Source: Microbacterium sp. (lineage in GTDB: Bacteria; Actinomycetota; Actinomycetes; Actinomycetales; Microbacteriaceae). Taken from it: a DNA stretch of 64,000 nucleotides. Positions 37,924 through 47,701 of this stretch are shown here, one piece after another. The translations under genes and the position numbers were made by a program. The first letter of the stretch is position 1. Each line of letters begins with the position of its first letter. The notes beneath the pieces were generated by a model that saw only the letters and a program-made list of their open reading frames with translations, did no database searches and had not been told where the DNA came from. The stretch spans positions 496,001 to 560,000 of the forward strand of contig NZ_JAFKIP010000002.1 in assembly GCF_017305435.1 (NCBI RefSeq), written 5' to 3'.

Positions 37924-38395
37924 CGGACGCCGCATCCACGTCCCCATCCATCTCCGATGGGGCGATCTGGACGCCTTCAACCACGTCAACAATGCGACGA
38001 TGTTGAAGCTGTTGGAGGAGGCGCGCGTGCGCGTCTTCTGGAGTCCCATCGCCGGTGAAGAGGCGCCGGACACCGCCGTGATCGACGCCGGACTCGATGC
38101 CGGCGAGCTCACGCTCATCGCGCGTCAGGAGATCGAGTACCTCGCCCCGGTGCCCTACCGGCGTGAGCCCCTCGACGTCCAGATGTGGTTCGGCAAGCTC
38201 GGCGGGTCGAGCGTGGAGGTCTGCTACGAGGTCTACAGCCCCCTCAGCGACGGGGCGCAGACGCTCTACGCCCGGGCATCCTCGGCCGTGGTGCTCGTGA
38301 ACGCCCAGACCTTCCGTCCGGTGCGTCTGAGCGATCGCATGCGCGAGGCATGGACGCCGTACCTCGGTGAGCCGGTGGTGTTCGTCCGCCGCTGA
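37916..38395 (+). CDS. Acyl-CoA thioesterase (4HBT hotdog)
   Basis: 159 residues from a GTG overlapping ettA by eight bases. Hotdog-fold pattern: HLRWGDLDAFNHVNNATMLK contains the Asp used in YbgC-type thioesterases, then EIEYLAPVPYRREPLDVQMW. Hydrolyses acyl-CoA to free acid; substrate unknown. Co-translation with ettA appears to be a local actinobacterial arrangement. A TesB-type thioesterase lies on the other strand just downstream. Confidence 0.88.
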   Translation: MTDGRRIHVPIHLRWGDLDAFNHVNNATMLKLLEEARVRVFWSPIAGEEAPDTAVIDAGLDAGELTLIARQEIEYLAPVPYRREPLDVQMWFGKLGGSSVEVCYEVYSPLSDGAQTLYARASSAVVLVNAQTFRPVRLSDRMREAWTPYLGEPVVFVRR

Positions 38396-38439
38396 TCGGG
38401 CGTCACGTGACCGTTGCGCGCAGGCGATCGCGGCGAGCC

Positions 38440-39318
38440 TCAGCCCGCCGTGGGAACGCGCACCATGATCTCCTGCGCGACGCTCGCGACGAGCGCTCCC
38501 TCGCGTGTGAAGATCCGCCCGGTCGCGAGGCCGCGGCCACCGCGCGCGCTCGGGGACTCCTGCGCGTACAGCAGCCAGTCGTCGACGCGCGCGGCGCGGT
38601 GCCACCACATGGCGTGGTCGAGGCTTGCGACCTTGAGTCCGGGGTGGGACCAGGCAACGCCGTGCGCGCGGAGCACGGACTCCTGGATCGTCAGGTCGCT
38701 CATGTAGGCGAGAACGGCGCGGTGCAGGGCCGGATCGTCTCCGATCGGACGACGCGTCCGCATCCACACGTTCTGCGCGGCGACGGGCTCTCCGTCGGCG
38801 CCGTCGTAGATGCCGCCTTCCGCATGCACCACCTCTATGGGGCTGTCGGCGAGCAGACGACGGGAGAGCGGGTGGACCGAGGATGCCGCGACGAGGTCCT
38901 CCGGGGCGGTGATCCCCGCCGGTGGCGCTGCCTGGTGGTCGAGGCCCGGGTCTTCGTGCTCGAACGAGGCGATCATCGAGAAGATCGGCACGCCCTCCTG
39001 GTAGGCCTGCGTGCGGCGGGTCGAGAACGACCTGCCGTCGTGGATGCGGTCGACCGACAGCGTCAGTCCGCGCGTCGCATCGCCCGGCCGCAGGAAGTAC
39101 CCGTGCATCGAATGCGGCACGCGGTCATCGCCCGTCGTGCGGTCCGCGGCGATGATCGCCTGCGCGAGCACTTGGCCGCCGAAGATGCGCCCCGTGGGCA
39201 TCGGGTGCGAGACGCCGGTGAAGATGTCCTCCGTCGTGCGTGCGGCGCCGGAGTCGAGGTCGAGCACCTCGAGCATCATCGTCACCGGGTCGAAGTCCGC
39301 CCGCTCGCTCTGACCCAC
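38440..39318 (-). CDS. tesB: Acyl-CoA thioesterase II (TesB)
   Basis: 292 residues from a GTG. Double hotdog. The N-terminal half has FGGQVLAQAIIAADRT and SMHGYFLRPGD. The C-terminal half has SLDHAMWWHRAARVDDWLLY and QESPSARGGRGLATGRIFT. It releases free fatty acids from CoA esters, a broad-range housekeeping role. It converges with the hotdog thioesterase gene and is divergent from the gene at 39381 across 62 bases. Confidence 0.93.
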   Translation of the reverse strand: MGQSERADFDPVTMMLEVLDLDSGAARTTEDIFTGVSHPMPTGRIFGGQVLAQAIIAADRTTGDDRVPHSMHGYFLRPGDATRGLTLSVDRIHDGRSFSTRRTQAYQEGVPIFSMIASFEHEDPGLDHQAAPPAGITAPEDLVAASSVHPLSRRLLADSPIEVVHAEGGIYDGADGEPVAAQNVWMRTRRPIGDDPALHRAVLAYMSDLTIQESVLRAHGVAWSHPGLKVASLDHAMWWHRAARVDDWLLYAQESPSARGGRGLATGRIFTREGALVASVAQEIMVRVPTAG

Positions 39319-39380
39319 TGTGCTCCCGTCCTCGCGATCAGGTCCGAATGCCCTGCCGCCCGCTTGGTAGTTTAGAGCGG

Positions 39381-40046
39381 ATGCCTCACGCGCTCCGCTT
39401 CCCCGACGCCGCTACCGCCTCCGATGCCCTCGTCTTCGCGCAGCGCGCCGCGCGACTCGGCGACGGCGCCGTGCGGCTCAAGGCGCAGGACGGTCTGCTC
39501 GTGATGACGTCGGCGCCGCTCGCACCGCGCACGCTGCTCGAATCGACGCCTACGGTGCTGGGCATGCGCGTCGTGCCCGTCGATGCCGAGCTCGTCTGCG
39601 ACCTCGTCGTCGACGCGTCGACGCTCCGCGGTGCGGAGGAGACGGAGCTCGCCCTCCCCGACTCCGCGGTGACGGCACCCTGGGCGGGAATCTCGCCGCC
39701 GAGGTCCGGGTGGGAGATCTCGGGTGAGACCGCCGCCGCGACGCTCGCGGCGCGGGCCCAGTGGGGCATCGCCGCGGTGACGGAGGCCGTGCCGACGGAT
39801 GCCGGGGACGACGCCGTCCACGCCGTCCGCGCATCGGTGTGGGGGGCTGCCGACGAAGACCTCTCCGGGCTGCCGCTCGGTGTCGCATTCGCCGCGTTCG
39901 CGCTCGGCTTCATCGCGGGCCAGGAGACGGCGGTGATCCGCCGGAACGGCCCGTGGGTGCGCGTCAGCCTGTCGCGCGGCCACGTGCTCGTCCGCGATAC
40001 CGTCCGGAGCGGGCTCACCGCGGTGCGGGCGACCGGCGTGGCGTGA
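39381..40046 (+). CDS. Hypothetical protein
   Basis: 221 residues. I do not recognise it. It is Ala- and acid-rich, starts with ALRFPDAATASDALVFAQRA and contains one mildly hydrophobic stretch (GVAFAAFALGFIAG) that is probably buried, not membrane. No cysteine-rich or catalytic motif is seen. A TAGTTT box nine bases before the ATG suggests a leaderless promoter. The ATG at 39381 was chosen over an upstream in-frame start that overlaps tesB. Confidence 0.75.
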   Translation: MPHALRFPDAATASDALVFAQRAARLGDGAVRLKAQDGLLVMTSAPLAPRTLLESTPTVLGMRVVPVDAELVCDLVVDASTLRGAEETELALPDSAVTAPWAGISPPRSGWEISGETAAATLAARAQWGIAAVTEAVPTDAGDDAVHAVRASVWGAADEDLSGLPLGVAFAAFALGFIAGQETAVIRRNGPWVRVSLSRGHVLVRDTVRSGLTAVRATGVA

Positions 40047-40102
40047 CGCCCCGCGCGGGGTGACGTCTCGTGTGGCGTGAGCCCGGTGACCGCCCGCCTA
40101 CG

Positions 40103-41767
40103 TCAGAGCGCCGTCGCCGCGGCGCGCCCCGCCACTCGTCCCGAGAAGAGGCATCCGCCGACGAACGTGCCCTCCAGGGCGCGGTAGCCGTGCACGCCGC
40201 CGCCGCCGAAGCCGGAGGCTTCCCCTGCCGCGTAGAGTCCCGGGATCGGCTCGCCGCTCGCGCCGAGCGCGCGGCCGCTGAGGTCCGTCTCGATCCCGCC
40301 GAGCGACTTCCGCGTCAGCACGTGCAGTTTGACGGCGATGAGGGGGCCCGCGGCGGGGTCGAGGATCTTGTGCGGCGCGGCGGTGCGGATGAGCTTGTCG
40401 CCGCGATAGGCGCGCGCTGAGCGCAGCATCGCGATCTGGGCGTCCTTCGTGAAGTCGTTGTCCATCTCGCGATCACGCGCCTCGACCTCGCGGCGGACGA
40501 GGTCGGGATCGAGCGCATCGCCGCCGGGGAGCGCCTGCATCGCCGCGATCAGCTCGCCGAGAGTGCGCCGCACCACGAAATCGGCGCCGTGGTCGAGGAA
40601 CGCCTGCACGGGGCCCGCTGCACCCTTGCCGAGGCGGGAGCGGACGAGCAGCGGGAGATCCTTCTCGGTGAGGTCGGGGTTCTGCTCGCTGCCCGAGAGC
40701 GTGAACTCCTTCTCGATGATCTTCTGCGAGAGGACGAACCAGGAGTGATCGTGCCCCGTCGCGCGCAGGTGCGCGAGTGTCCCGAGCGTGTCGAAGCCGG
40801 GGAAGAGCGGCACGGGGAGGCGCGCGCCGGTGGCATCCAGCCAGATCGACGACGGCCCGGGCAGGATCCGGATGCCGTGCTGCGGCCAGATCGGATCCCA
40901 GTTCTGGATGCCTTCGACGTAGTGCCACATGCGGTCGCCGTTGATGAGGCGGGCGCCCGCCGCTGCCGACACCGGCTGCATGGAGCCGTCGACGTAGGCG
41001 GGGACGCCGGTGATCATCGTCGACGGGGCGGTGCCGAGGCGCTCCGGCCACTGCGCCCGTACGAGATCGTGATTGCCGCCGATCCCGCCGGAGGCGACGA
41101 TCGTGGCGCCCGCGGAGACGATGAACGAACCGACCACCTCTCGCGAGGTCGCGACGCCCCGTGCCGCGTCGTCCGCTTCGAGCACGTCGCCGCCGGCGCC
41201 CGTCACCGCGCCCGCGTCGGTCGTGAGCTCCGTCACGCGATGACGGGGGAGGATCGTGATGCGGCCGGACTCCTCACCGCGCAGGACCGCCTGCTCGAAA
41301 GGGGCCGTGATGCCGGGGCCGGTGCCCCACGTGATGTGGAATCGCGGCACGGAGTTGCCGGGTCCCGTCGCCGTGTATCCGCCGCGTTCGGCCCAGCCGA
41401 CCACGGGGAAGAAGCCGACGCCCTTCTCGCGCAGCCATGCGCGCTTCTCGCCGGCGGCGAACGCGAGATAGGCCTCCGCCCACCGGCGCGGCCAGTGGTC
41501 CTCCTCGCGGTCGAAGCCTGCGGTCGCGAACCAGTCCTGACGTGCGAGGTCGAGCGAGTCACGGATGCCCATGCGACGCTGCTCGGGAGAATCGACGAAG
41601 AAGAGCCCGCCGAAGGACCAGAACGCCTGCCCGCCGAGGTTGGCCCGCGACTCCTGGTCGACGATCACGACGGTCTTGCCGGCGGCAGCCGCTTCGGACG
41701 CCGCGACGAGCCCCGCGAGCCCCCACCCGATCACGAGGACGTCGGCGTGGTGATGCTGAGAGGGCAT
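40103..41767 (-). CDS. FAD-binding dehydrogenase (KstD/fumarate-reductase-like)
   Basis: 554 residues. The N-terminal Rossmann motif VIGWGLAGLVAASEAAAAGK is followed by the second FAD segment QESRANLGGQAFWSFGG. The C-terminal end (GLYAAGEASGFGGGGVHGYR and LFSGRVAGRAAA) closes the FAD site as in flavocytochrome-c/ketosteroid-dehydrogenase-like flavoproteins. The ATG at 41767 is preceded by GGAG. The substrate is unknown; relatives oxidise steroids or reduce fumarate-type compounds. Standing next to a globin and an ion channel gives no further hint. Confidence 0.88.
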   Translation of the reverse strand: MPSQHHHADVLVIGWGLAGLVAASEAAAAGKTVVIVDQESRANLGGQAFWSFGGLFFVDSPEQRRMGIRDSLDLARQDWFATAGFDREEDHWPRRWAEAYLAFAAGEKRAWLREKGVGFFPVVGWAERGGYTATGPGNSVPRFHITWGTGPGITAPFEQAVLRGEESGRITILPRHRVTELTTDAGAVTGAGGDVLEADDAARGVATSREVVGSFIVSAGATIVASGGIGGNHDLVRAQWPERLGTAPSTMITGVPAYVDGSMQPVSAAAGARLINGDRMWHYVEGIQNWDPIWPQHGIRILPGPSSIWLDATGARLPVPLFPGFDTLGTLAHLRATGHDHSWFVLSQKIIEKEFTLSGSEQNPDLTEKDLPLLVRSRLGKGAAGPVQAFLDHGADFVVRRTLGELIAAMQALPGGDALDPDLVRREVEARDREMDNDFTKDAQIAMLRSARAYRGDKLIRTAAPHKILDPAAGPLIAVKLHVLTRKSLGGIETDLSGRALGASGEPIPGLYAAGEASGFGGGGVHGYRALEGTFVGGCLFSGRVAGRAAATAL

Positions 41768-41796
41768 GGGCGACTCCTTCGTCGACGGATCGGGCC

Positions 41797-42201
41797 TCAG
41801 GCGCCCGGCGTGGGTTCGAACGTATTGACCATCGCGTGGGCCGCCCGCTGAAGATAGTCCCACAGGGTCGCTTCGTGCAGGGGCGACAGGCCGAGCTCGT
41901 CGACAGCGGCGCGCATGTGCAGAAGCCATCGATCGCGTGCGTCGGGGTTGACGTGGAACGGCAGATGCCGCATCCGCAGCCTCGGATGGCCGCGCTGCGC
42001 GCTGTAGGTCGTCGGTCCGCCCCAGTACTGCTCGAGGAACAGCGTGAGGCGCTCGGCGGCAGGGCCGAGGTCCTCCTCGGGGTACATCGGCTTCAGGACG
42101 GGGTCGGCCGCCACGCCGCGGTAGAACGCGTCGACGAGGCGCACGAAGGTCTCGTGGCCGCCGATCTCGTCATAGAACGATACGGGCGATGAGTCGCTCA
42201 C
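41797..42201 (-). CDS. Truncated hemoglobin (group II, trHbO type)
   Basis: 134 residues from a GTG that overlaps the stop of the mechanosensitive channel gene (GTGA). Truncated-globin markers are FYDEIGGHETFVRLVDAFYR, the distal-side YWGGPTTYSAQRGHPRLRMRH containing the proximal His, and the helix ending AAHAMVNTF. Conserved Trp and Tyr suggest group II. The family binds O2/NO and may protect against NO or peroxide. Frame extension upstream is a shadow of the channel gene. Confidence 0.92.
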   Translation of the reverse strand: MSDSSPVSFYDEIGGHETFVRLVDAFYRGVAADPVLKPMYPEEDLGPAAERLTLFLEQYWGGPTTYSAQRGHPRLRMRHLPFHVNPDARDRWLLHMRAAVDELGLSPLHEATLWDYLQRAAHAMVNTFEPTPGA

Positions 42202-43343
42202 GGCTTCTCCTCCGTATCGGGCGCCGCGGAGCGGGGCGTCGAAGGGTCGGGCGCCGCGGTGACGGGCGTCGAAGGGTCGGGCGTCGCCTTCTTCTTCGGG
42301 GTGCGACGCGGCTTCCACACGGGCTTCGCGTCGGATGCCGTGGTGACGGGCGTGGGCTTCGTGCGCGGCGGATTCGCGCCGCGCACGCGTTGCGCCCCGT
42401 CGGTGCCCGACAGGACGATCGAGTTGAGCTGGGGGAGGGTGACGCCGAGCTCGTCGATCGCGTGCTTGAGGCGCATGCGCAGCTCGCGGGCGACGTCGTC
42501 CTTCGCATTCGTGCGCGTCTTCTGGACGAGGCGGATGACGAGGGCGTCGCCGCTGATCGACTCGAGCCCCCAGATCTCGGGCTGATCGATCAGGCGGGTG
42601 CGCCACTTCGGGTCCTTCGCGAGGCCCTTCGCGGCATCCATCATCGCCTTCTCGACGTCGCCGATCTCGGCGTCCACGGGCACGGCGAGGTCGATGATCA
42701 CGCGCGACCAGCCCTGCGACATGTTCCCGATGCGGGTCACTTCGCCGTTGCGCACGTACCAGAGCGTGCCGTTGACGTCGCGCACGTGCGTGACGCGGAC
42801 GCTGACGTACTCGACGACGCCCGTCGCGAGGCCGAGGTCCACGACGTCGCCGATGCCGACCTGATCCTCCGCGACGATGAAGATGCCGTTGAGGACGTCT
42901 TTGACGATGTTCTGCGCCCCGAAACCGAGGCCGGCGCCGAGCGCCGCCGTCAGCAGGGTGAACGAGCCCAGCACGTTCGCGTTGATCGTGAAGACCACGA
43001 GGATCAGGGCGATGATGACGATCGTCGTGTTGACGATGTTGCTGAGGATCGACCCGAGAGTGCGGGTGCGCTGGATGATCCGCACCTGCGCGAGGGGCGA
43101 GTTGTCGACGGCTCGGGTGTCGTCGGTGGCGGCCTTGTCCTTCGCGCCCCGGACGATCCGGTTGACGACGCGCGTGATGAGCCGGCGCATCAGCCAGGCG
43201 ATGATCAGGCCGCCGACGATGATCGCGGCGATCGTGAGGAGCTTCGTTCCCGCGTCCGCGAGGAAGTTCAGGAGATCCGGGCCGACCTGATCCCAGGAGA
43301 AGCCCGTCGCGGGGTCCGGGGTGGTCTGGAGGGGGGTGCGCAT
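42198..43343 (-). CDS. Mechanosensitive ion channel, MscS family
   Basis: 381 residues. Membrane segments lie near residues 30-53 (LLTIAAIIVGGLIIAWLM), 91-113 and 117-140. The pore-lining/MscS core is LTAALGAGLGFGAQNIVKDVL then GIFIVAEDQVGIGDVVDLG, followed by the beta and alpha/beta C-terminal domains. The C-terminus ends in a Pro/Thr/Asp-rich repeat (DPSTPV, DPSTPR). Opens on membrane tension to release solutes. The stop overlaps the globin start. Confidence 0.93.
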   Translation of the reverse strand: MRTPLQTTPDPATGFSWDQVGPDLLNFLADAGTKLLTIAAIIVGGLIIAWLMRRLITRVVNRIVRGAKDKAATDDTRAVDNSPLAQVRIIQRTRTLGSILSNIVNTTIVIIALILVVFTINANVLGSFTLLTAALGAGLGFGAQNIVKDVLNGIFIVAEDQVGIGDVVDLGLATGVVEYVSVRVTHVRDVNGTLWYVRNGEVTRIGNMSQGWSRVIIDLAVPVDAEIGDVEKAMMDAAKGLAKDPKWRTRLIDQPEIWGLESISGDALVIRLVQKTRTNAKDDVARELRMRLKHAIDELGVTLPQLNSIVLSGTDGAQRVRGANPPRTKPTPVTTASDAKPVWKPRRTPKKKATPDPSTPVTAAPDPSTPRSAAPDTEEKP

Positions 43344-43356
43344 CGCTCCGATACTA

Positions 43357-43398
43357 CCGACGCCTCCTCAGCGCCCGCTGGGCATGAGGAGGCGTCGG
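43357..43398 (-). terminator. Terminator of pepN
   Basis: CCGACGCCTCCTCA (43357-43370) and its perfect complement (43385-43398) form a 14-bp stem with a 14-base loop, 22 bases after the pepN stop. Confidence 0.7.
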
Positions 43399-43420
43399 CA
43401 GAGCGGCGTCATCGCACGGT

Positions 43421-45967
43421 TCAGGCCGCGTCGCGCTCCTGCACCGCGAGCGCGCGCTCGACGCCCGCGAGGTTCTCCCGCACGAGGCGGCGGAGCGCCG
43501 GAGCGGCATCCTGGTGCGCGTCGAGCCAGCGACGCGTGGCGTCGCGGAGCGCGGTGTTCGCGAGCGAAGCCGGGTAGAGGCCGATGATGAGGTACTCGGC
43601 GATGTGGTAGGTCCGGCTCTCCCACACGGGCAGCAGCATGTCGAAGTACGGGTCGACGAAGGATGCCAGCGCCTCGAGCCCGTTCGGGTTCACGAAGCCG
43701 AGCGTGGACGAGCGCACGACCGTGTTGGGGAGGTCCGCCGAGTCGATCAGCGACGCCCACGCGGCGCGCTTCGCCTCGACCGTCGGGAGCGCGGCCTTCG
43801 CCTGCGCGGCGAACTCCCCGCCCTTCGCGGTGTTGTCGACGGCGAGCGCCGCGTCGATGTCGGCCGCCGAGACCTCGCCACCGGCGGCGAGGGAGACGAG
43901 GAGCGCCCACGAGAGGTCGGCGTCGATCTCGAGCCCTGCGAGCGTCGCGTCGCCGTCCCGGAGCGCCCGCACCTGCGCCCACTGGGCGGGGGTGGCGGCC
44001 GCGCTCGCGAAGCCCGTGACGAACTGCAACTGGCTGTCGCTGCCGGCCTCGGCGGCCTGCGCGAGCGCCCAGAGGCCGTCCGCCACCTTCTCGCGCGTCG
44101 CCTGGCGCCGCTCGGGCGCAACGTAGGAGTTCGCGGCGAGCTGCAGCTGACCGAGGGTCGTGCGGACGGTCGTCGACTCGGTCTCGGCGCCGATGTTCGC
44201 AAGCACGAGGTCGACGTAGTCGGATGCCGACGCGTCGGCGTCGCGCGTCTGGTCCCACGCGGCGCCCCAGACGAGCGAGCGGGCGAGCGGGTCGGCGATC
44301 TTCCCCAGGTGGGCGATCGCGGTCTTCAGCGAGCGCTCGTCGAGGCGGATCTTCGCGTAGGCGAGGTCGTCGTCATTGAGGAGGACGAGGTCGGGCTGGG
44401 CGTGACCGACCAGCTCGGGAACCTCGGTGAGGTCCCCGTCGACGTCGAGCTCGACGTGGTGCGTCCGCACGAGCGCGTCGCCCTGGAGGTCGTAGAACCC
44501 GACGCCGAGCCGGTGCGGGCGGATCGTCGGGTAGTCGGCGGGTGCTGTCTGCACGATCGCGAAGCGCGTGATGGTGCCGGCGGCATCCGTCTTCAGCTCC
44601 GGCGCGAGCGTGTTGACGCCCGCGGTCTCGAGCCACTTGCGTGACCATGTGGACAGGTCGCGGCCGCTCGTCGCCTCGAGTTCGGTGAGGAGGTCGCGCA
44701 GCTCGGTGTTCCCGAACGCGTGCTTCTGGAAGTAGGCGCCGACGCCCGCGAAGAACTCGTCGATGCCGACCCAGCTCGTGAGCTGCTTGAGGACCGAGCC
44801 GCCCTTCGCGTACGTGATGCCGTCGAAGTTGACCTCGACGTCGTGCAGATCATTGATCTCGGCGACGACGGGGTGCGTCGACGGGAGCTGATCCTGCCGA
44901 TACGCCCAGGTCTTCTCCATCGCGTTGAAGGTCGTCCAGGCCTCTGTCCACTCGGTGGCCTCGGCGGTCGCGATCGTCGACGCCCACTCGGCGAACGACT
45001 CGTTGAGCCAGAGGTCGTTCCACCACTTCATCGTGACGAGGTCGCCGAACCACATGTGCGCGAGCTCGTGCAGGATCGTGACGACGCGGCGCTCCTTGAC
45101 GGCATCCGTCACCTTGGAGCGGAAGACGTAGGTCTCGGTGAAGGTCACCGCGCCGGCGTTCTCCATCGCGCCCGCGTTGAACTCGGGGACGAACAGCTGG
45201 TCGTACTTCTCGAAGGGGTACGGGTAGCCGAACTTCTCCTCGTAGTATGCGAACCCCTCGCGGGTCTTCTCGAAGATGTAGTCGGCGTCGAGGTGCTGCC
45301 ACAGGCTCTTGCGACCGTACACGCCGAGCGGGATGACGCGTCCCGAGGCACTCGTCAGCTCGGAGAACGTGGCCTCGTACGGGCCGGCGACGATCGCCGT
45401 GATGTACGACGAGATGCGCGGGGTCGGCGCGAACGACCACGTCGCCGCGCCGTCGTCGCCCGGAACGGGCTCGGGAGTGGGAGAGTTCGAGACGACCTTC
45501 CAGGCCGCCGGAGCGGTCACCGTGAACTGGAACGTGGCCTTGAGGTCGGGCTGCTCGAAGACGGCGAACACGCGTCGCGAGTCGGGCACCTCGAACTGCG
45601 AGTACAGATAGACCTCGCCGTCGACGGGGTCGACGAAGCGGTGCAGGCCTTCACCGGTGTTCGTGTAGAGGCAATCCGCGTCGACGATGAGCTCGTTCTC
45701 GGCGGCGAGGTCCTCGAGGCGGATGCGCGAGTCGGCGAAGGCGGTCGCCGGGTCCACCGTGACGCCGTTGAGCGTGATCTCGCGGACGCCCTGCGCGATG
45801 AGGTCGATGAAGGTCGTCGCGCCGGGGGTCGCGCTGAACCGCACGACGGCGCGGGAGCCGAAGACCTCGGCACCCTTCGTCAGATCGAGCGCGACGTCGT
45901 AGCTGTGCGTGTCGACGAGCGCGCGGCGCTCCTGCGCTTCGGTGCGGGTGAGATTCTGTCCAGGCAC
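43421..45967 (-). CDS. pepN: Aminopeptidase N (M1)
   Basis: 848 residues. Zinc aminopeptidase that removes N-terminal residues in the cytoplasm. The exopeptidase motif GAMENAG and the zinc motif HELAHMWFGD (His300, Glu301, His304) with the third ligand in WLNESFAEW are present. The length and the C-terminal ERAP-like helical domain fit the actinobacterial PepN type. The ATG is followed by PGQNLTRTEAQER. It is monocistronic, with a terminator downstream. Confidence 0.96.
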   Translation of the reverse strand: MPGQNLTRTEAQERRALVDTHSYDVALDLTKGAEVFGSRAVVRFSATPGATTFIDLIAQGVREITLNGVTVDPATAFADSRIRLEDLAAENELIVDADCLYTNTGEGLHRFVDPVDGEVYLYSQFEVPDSRRVFAVFEQPDLKATFQFTVTAPAAWKVVSNSPTPEPVPGDDGAATWSFAPTPRISSYITAIVAGPYEATFSELTSASGRVIPLGVYGRKSLWQHLDADYIFEKTREGFAYYEEKFGYPYPFEKYDQLFVPEFNAGAMENAGAVTFTETYVFRSKVTDAVKERRVVTILHELAHMWFGDLVTMKWWNDLWLNESFAEWASTIATAEATEWTEAWTTFNAMEKTWAYRQDQLPSTHPVVAEINDLHDVEVNFDGITYAKGGSVLKQLTSWVGIDEFFAGVGAYFQKHAFGNTELRDLLTELEATSGRDLSTWSRKWLETAGVNTLAPELKTDAAGTITRFAIVQTAPADYPTIRPHRLGVGFYDLQGDALVRTHHVELDVDGDLTEVPELVGHAQPDLVLLNDDDLAYAKIRLDERSLKTAIAHLGKIADPLARSLVWGAAWDQTRDADASASDYVDLVLANIGAETESTTVRTTLGQLQLAANSYVAPERRQATREKVADGLWALAQAAEAGSDSQLQFVTGFASAAATPAQWAQVRALRDGDATLAGLEIDADLSWALLVSLAAGGEVSAADIDAALAVDNTAKGGEFAAQAKAALPTVEAKRAAWASLIDSADLPNTVVRSSTLGFVNPNGLEALASFVDPYFDMLLPVWESRTYHIAEYLIIGLYPASLANTALRDATRRWLDAHQDAAPALRRLVRENLAGVERALAVQERDAA

Positions 45968-46039
45968 TGAGGTACTCCCGTTGGTGAGGGTGTGGAGGCG
46001 TACCGCCGCGCTGCTGGCGTCGACGGCAACCTGTCCAGC

Positions 46040-47701
46040 CTACGCGGTCGCGGTTTCCCGCCGCACGTGGCTGCGGGCGTGGGCGATCGCGGAGGGCAGA
46101 TCGTCGAAGAGATGGTTGTGGTGACGGAGTGCGGCGAGCACGCCGACCGTGCGGAAGAGGCTGTCATGCTGCGGCTGGATGCCTTTGATCAGCACGGTCA
46201 CGCCGCGGCGCTCGAGGCTGTGCACGATCTCCTCGAGGGCGCGGGCGCCCGTGGCATCCACGAGCTCCACACGGCTCATGCGCAGGATGACGACGTCGAC
46301 GCCGTCGACGGCGTCGACCGCCGCGCGCACGCGATCGGCGCCGGCGAAGAAGAGCGGCCCCTCGATGCACAGGACCGCGATGCGCCCGTCGCCGGGCTGC
46401 GCGGGGCCTGCGAGCGGCTCGCGCCGCACGGAGGACGCGCGGGCGAGCCCCCGGACGGCCACGATCCCCGCGAAGACGACGCCGATCGCGACGGCGACGA
46501 TGAGGTCGAACGACACCGTGATGACGGCGGTGGCGACGAAGGCGACGGCGTCCGCGCGTGTCGAGCGCAGGAGGGCGCGCACGGTTCCGAGATGCACCAT
46601 GCGCACCGCCGTGACCATGAGGACGCCGGCGAGCGCGGCCAGGGGGATCGCGCCCACCGGTCCCGAGGCGACCAGCACGACGGCGAGGAGCACGACCGCG
46701 TGCACGATGGCGGCGATGCGCGACCGTCCGCCGGAGCGGACGTTGACGGCGGTCCGCGCGATCGCGCCCGTCGCCGGCATCCCGCCGAACAGTGCCGATC
46801 CGATCGACGCGAGACCCTGCCCGACGAGCTCGCGGTCCGGGTCGAAGGGGCCGGTGTCGGCGAGGGTCGTGGCGACGCGGGCTGACAGGAGTGACTCGAT
46901 CGCCGCGAGGGCGCCGACCGTGAGCGCCGGGGCGACGAGCGCGCCGAGCGTCGCGACATCGAGCGTCGGCAGGGTGGGCGCGGGAAAGCTCGCCGGAAGC
47001 GCGCCGATGCGCGCGAGCGGCGCGGGCAGAACGATGCACAGAAGCGTCACGACGACGATGCCGACGAGCGATCCCGGGAGGGCGCGGTGCACGCGCGGCG
47101 CGATCAGCATGCAGGCGGCGACGACCGCGACCGCACCGAGTGCCCAGAGCAGGTACGCCGGGTCGAGGCCGGCGAGCGACTGCGCGGCGGCGACGAGCGC
47201 GTTGGAGCTGTGCTCGGATGCGGCGGGCGTGTGCGGGGAGACGAGCGCCGGGATCTGCTGCGCGAAGATGATGACGCCGATGCCGAGCGTGAACCCTTCG
47301 ATGACGGGCCACGGGATGAAGGACACCGCGCGTCCGAGTCGCAGGACGCCGGCGACGACGACGATGACGCCGGCGAGGAGGCTGACGACGGCGACCGCTC
47401 CCACACCGTGCGCCGCGACGATCGGCACGAGCACGACGACCATCGCGCCCGTCGGCCCGGACACCTGCACCTGCGAGCCGCCGAAGACGGCGGCGAGGAA
47501 GCCGGCGACGACCGCCGTGATGAGCCCTGCCTCCGCCGAGAGTCCGGAGCTGACGCCGAATCCGAGCGCGAGGGGGAGGGCGACGATGCCGACCGTGAGC
47601 CCCGCGAGGAGGTCCCCGCGCCACGTGCGCCCCGCGTGTGCGTAGTCCCCTCGCGAGGGGAGCAGCGCCCGCGCGGAGCTGCGGACGGATGCCCACGTCA
47701 C
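46040..47701 (-). CDS. SulP-family anion transporter with STAS domain
   Basis: 553 residues from a GTG at 47701 that overlaps the ArsR-like stop. About ten to eleven membrane segments, with the SulP hallmark LAGLTVGIVALPLALGFGVS. The C-terminal STAS domain (VVILRMSRVELVDATGARAL) is complete. Transports sulfate, bicarbonate or a related anion. Encoded after an ArsR-type regulator in one transcript, so its expression is likely repressed by that regulator. Confidence 0.9.
   Translation of the reverse strand: MTWASVRSSARALLPSRGDYAHAGRTWRGDLLAGLTVGIVALPLALGFGVSSGLSAEAGLITAVVAGFLAAVFGGSQVQVSGPTGAMVVVLVPIVAAHGVGAVAVVSLLAGVIVVVAGVLRLGRAVSFIPWPVIEGFTLGIGVIIFAQQIPALVSPHTPAASEHSSNALVAAAQSLAGLDPAYLLWALGAVAVVAACMLIAPRVHRALPGSLVGIVVVTLLCIVLPAPLARIGALPASFPAPTLPTLDVATLGALVAPALTVGALAAIESLLSARVATTLADTGPFDPDRELVGQGLASIGSALFGGMPATGAIARTAVNVRSGGRSRIAAIVHAVVLLAVVLVASGPVGAIPLAALAGVLMVTAVRMVHLGTVRALLRSTRADAVAFVATAVITVSFDLIVAVAIGVVFAGIVAVRGLARASSVRREPLAGPAQPGDGRIAVLCIEGPLFFAGADRVRAAVDAVDGVDVVILRMSRVELVDATGARALEEIVHSLERRGVTVLIKGIQPQHDSLFRTVGVLAALRHHNHLFDDLPSAIAHARSHVRRETATA

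Noticed and set aside
40049..40060. CCCCGCGCGGGG palindrome as terminator between convergent genes
   Set aside because: Short, no loop and no T-run; could be chance in GC-rich DNA.
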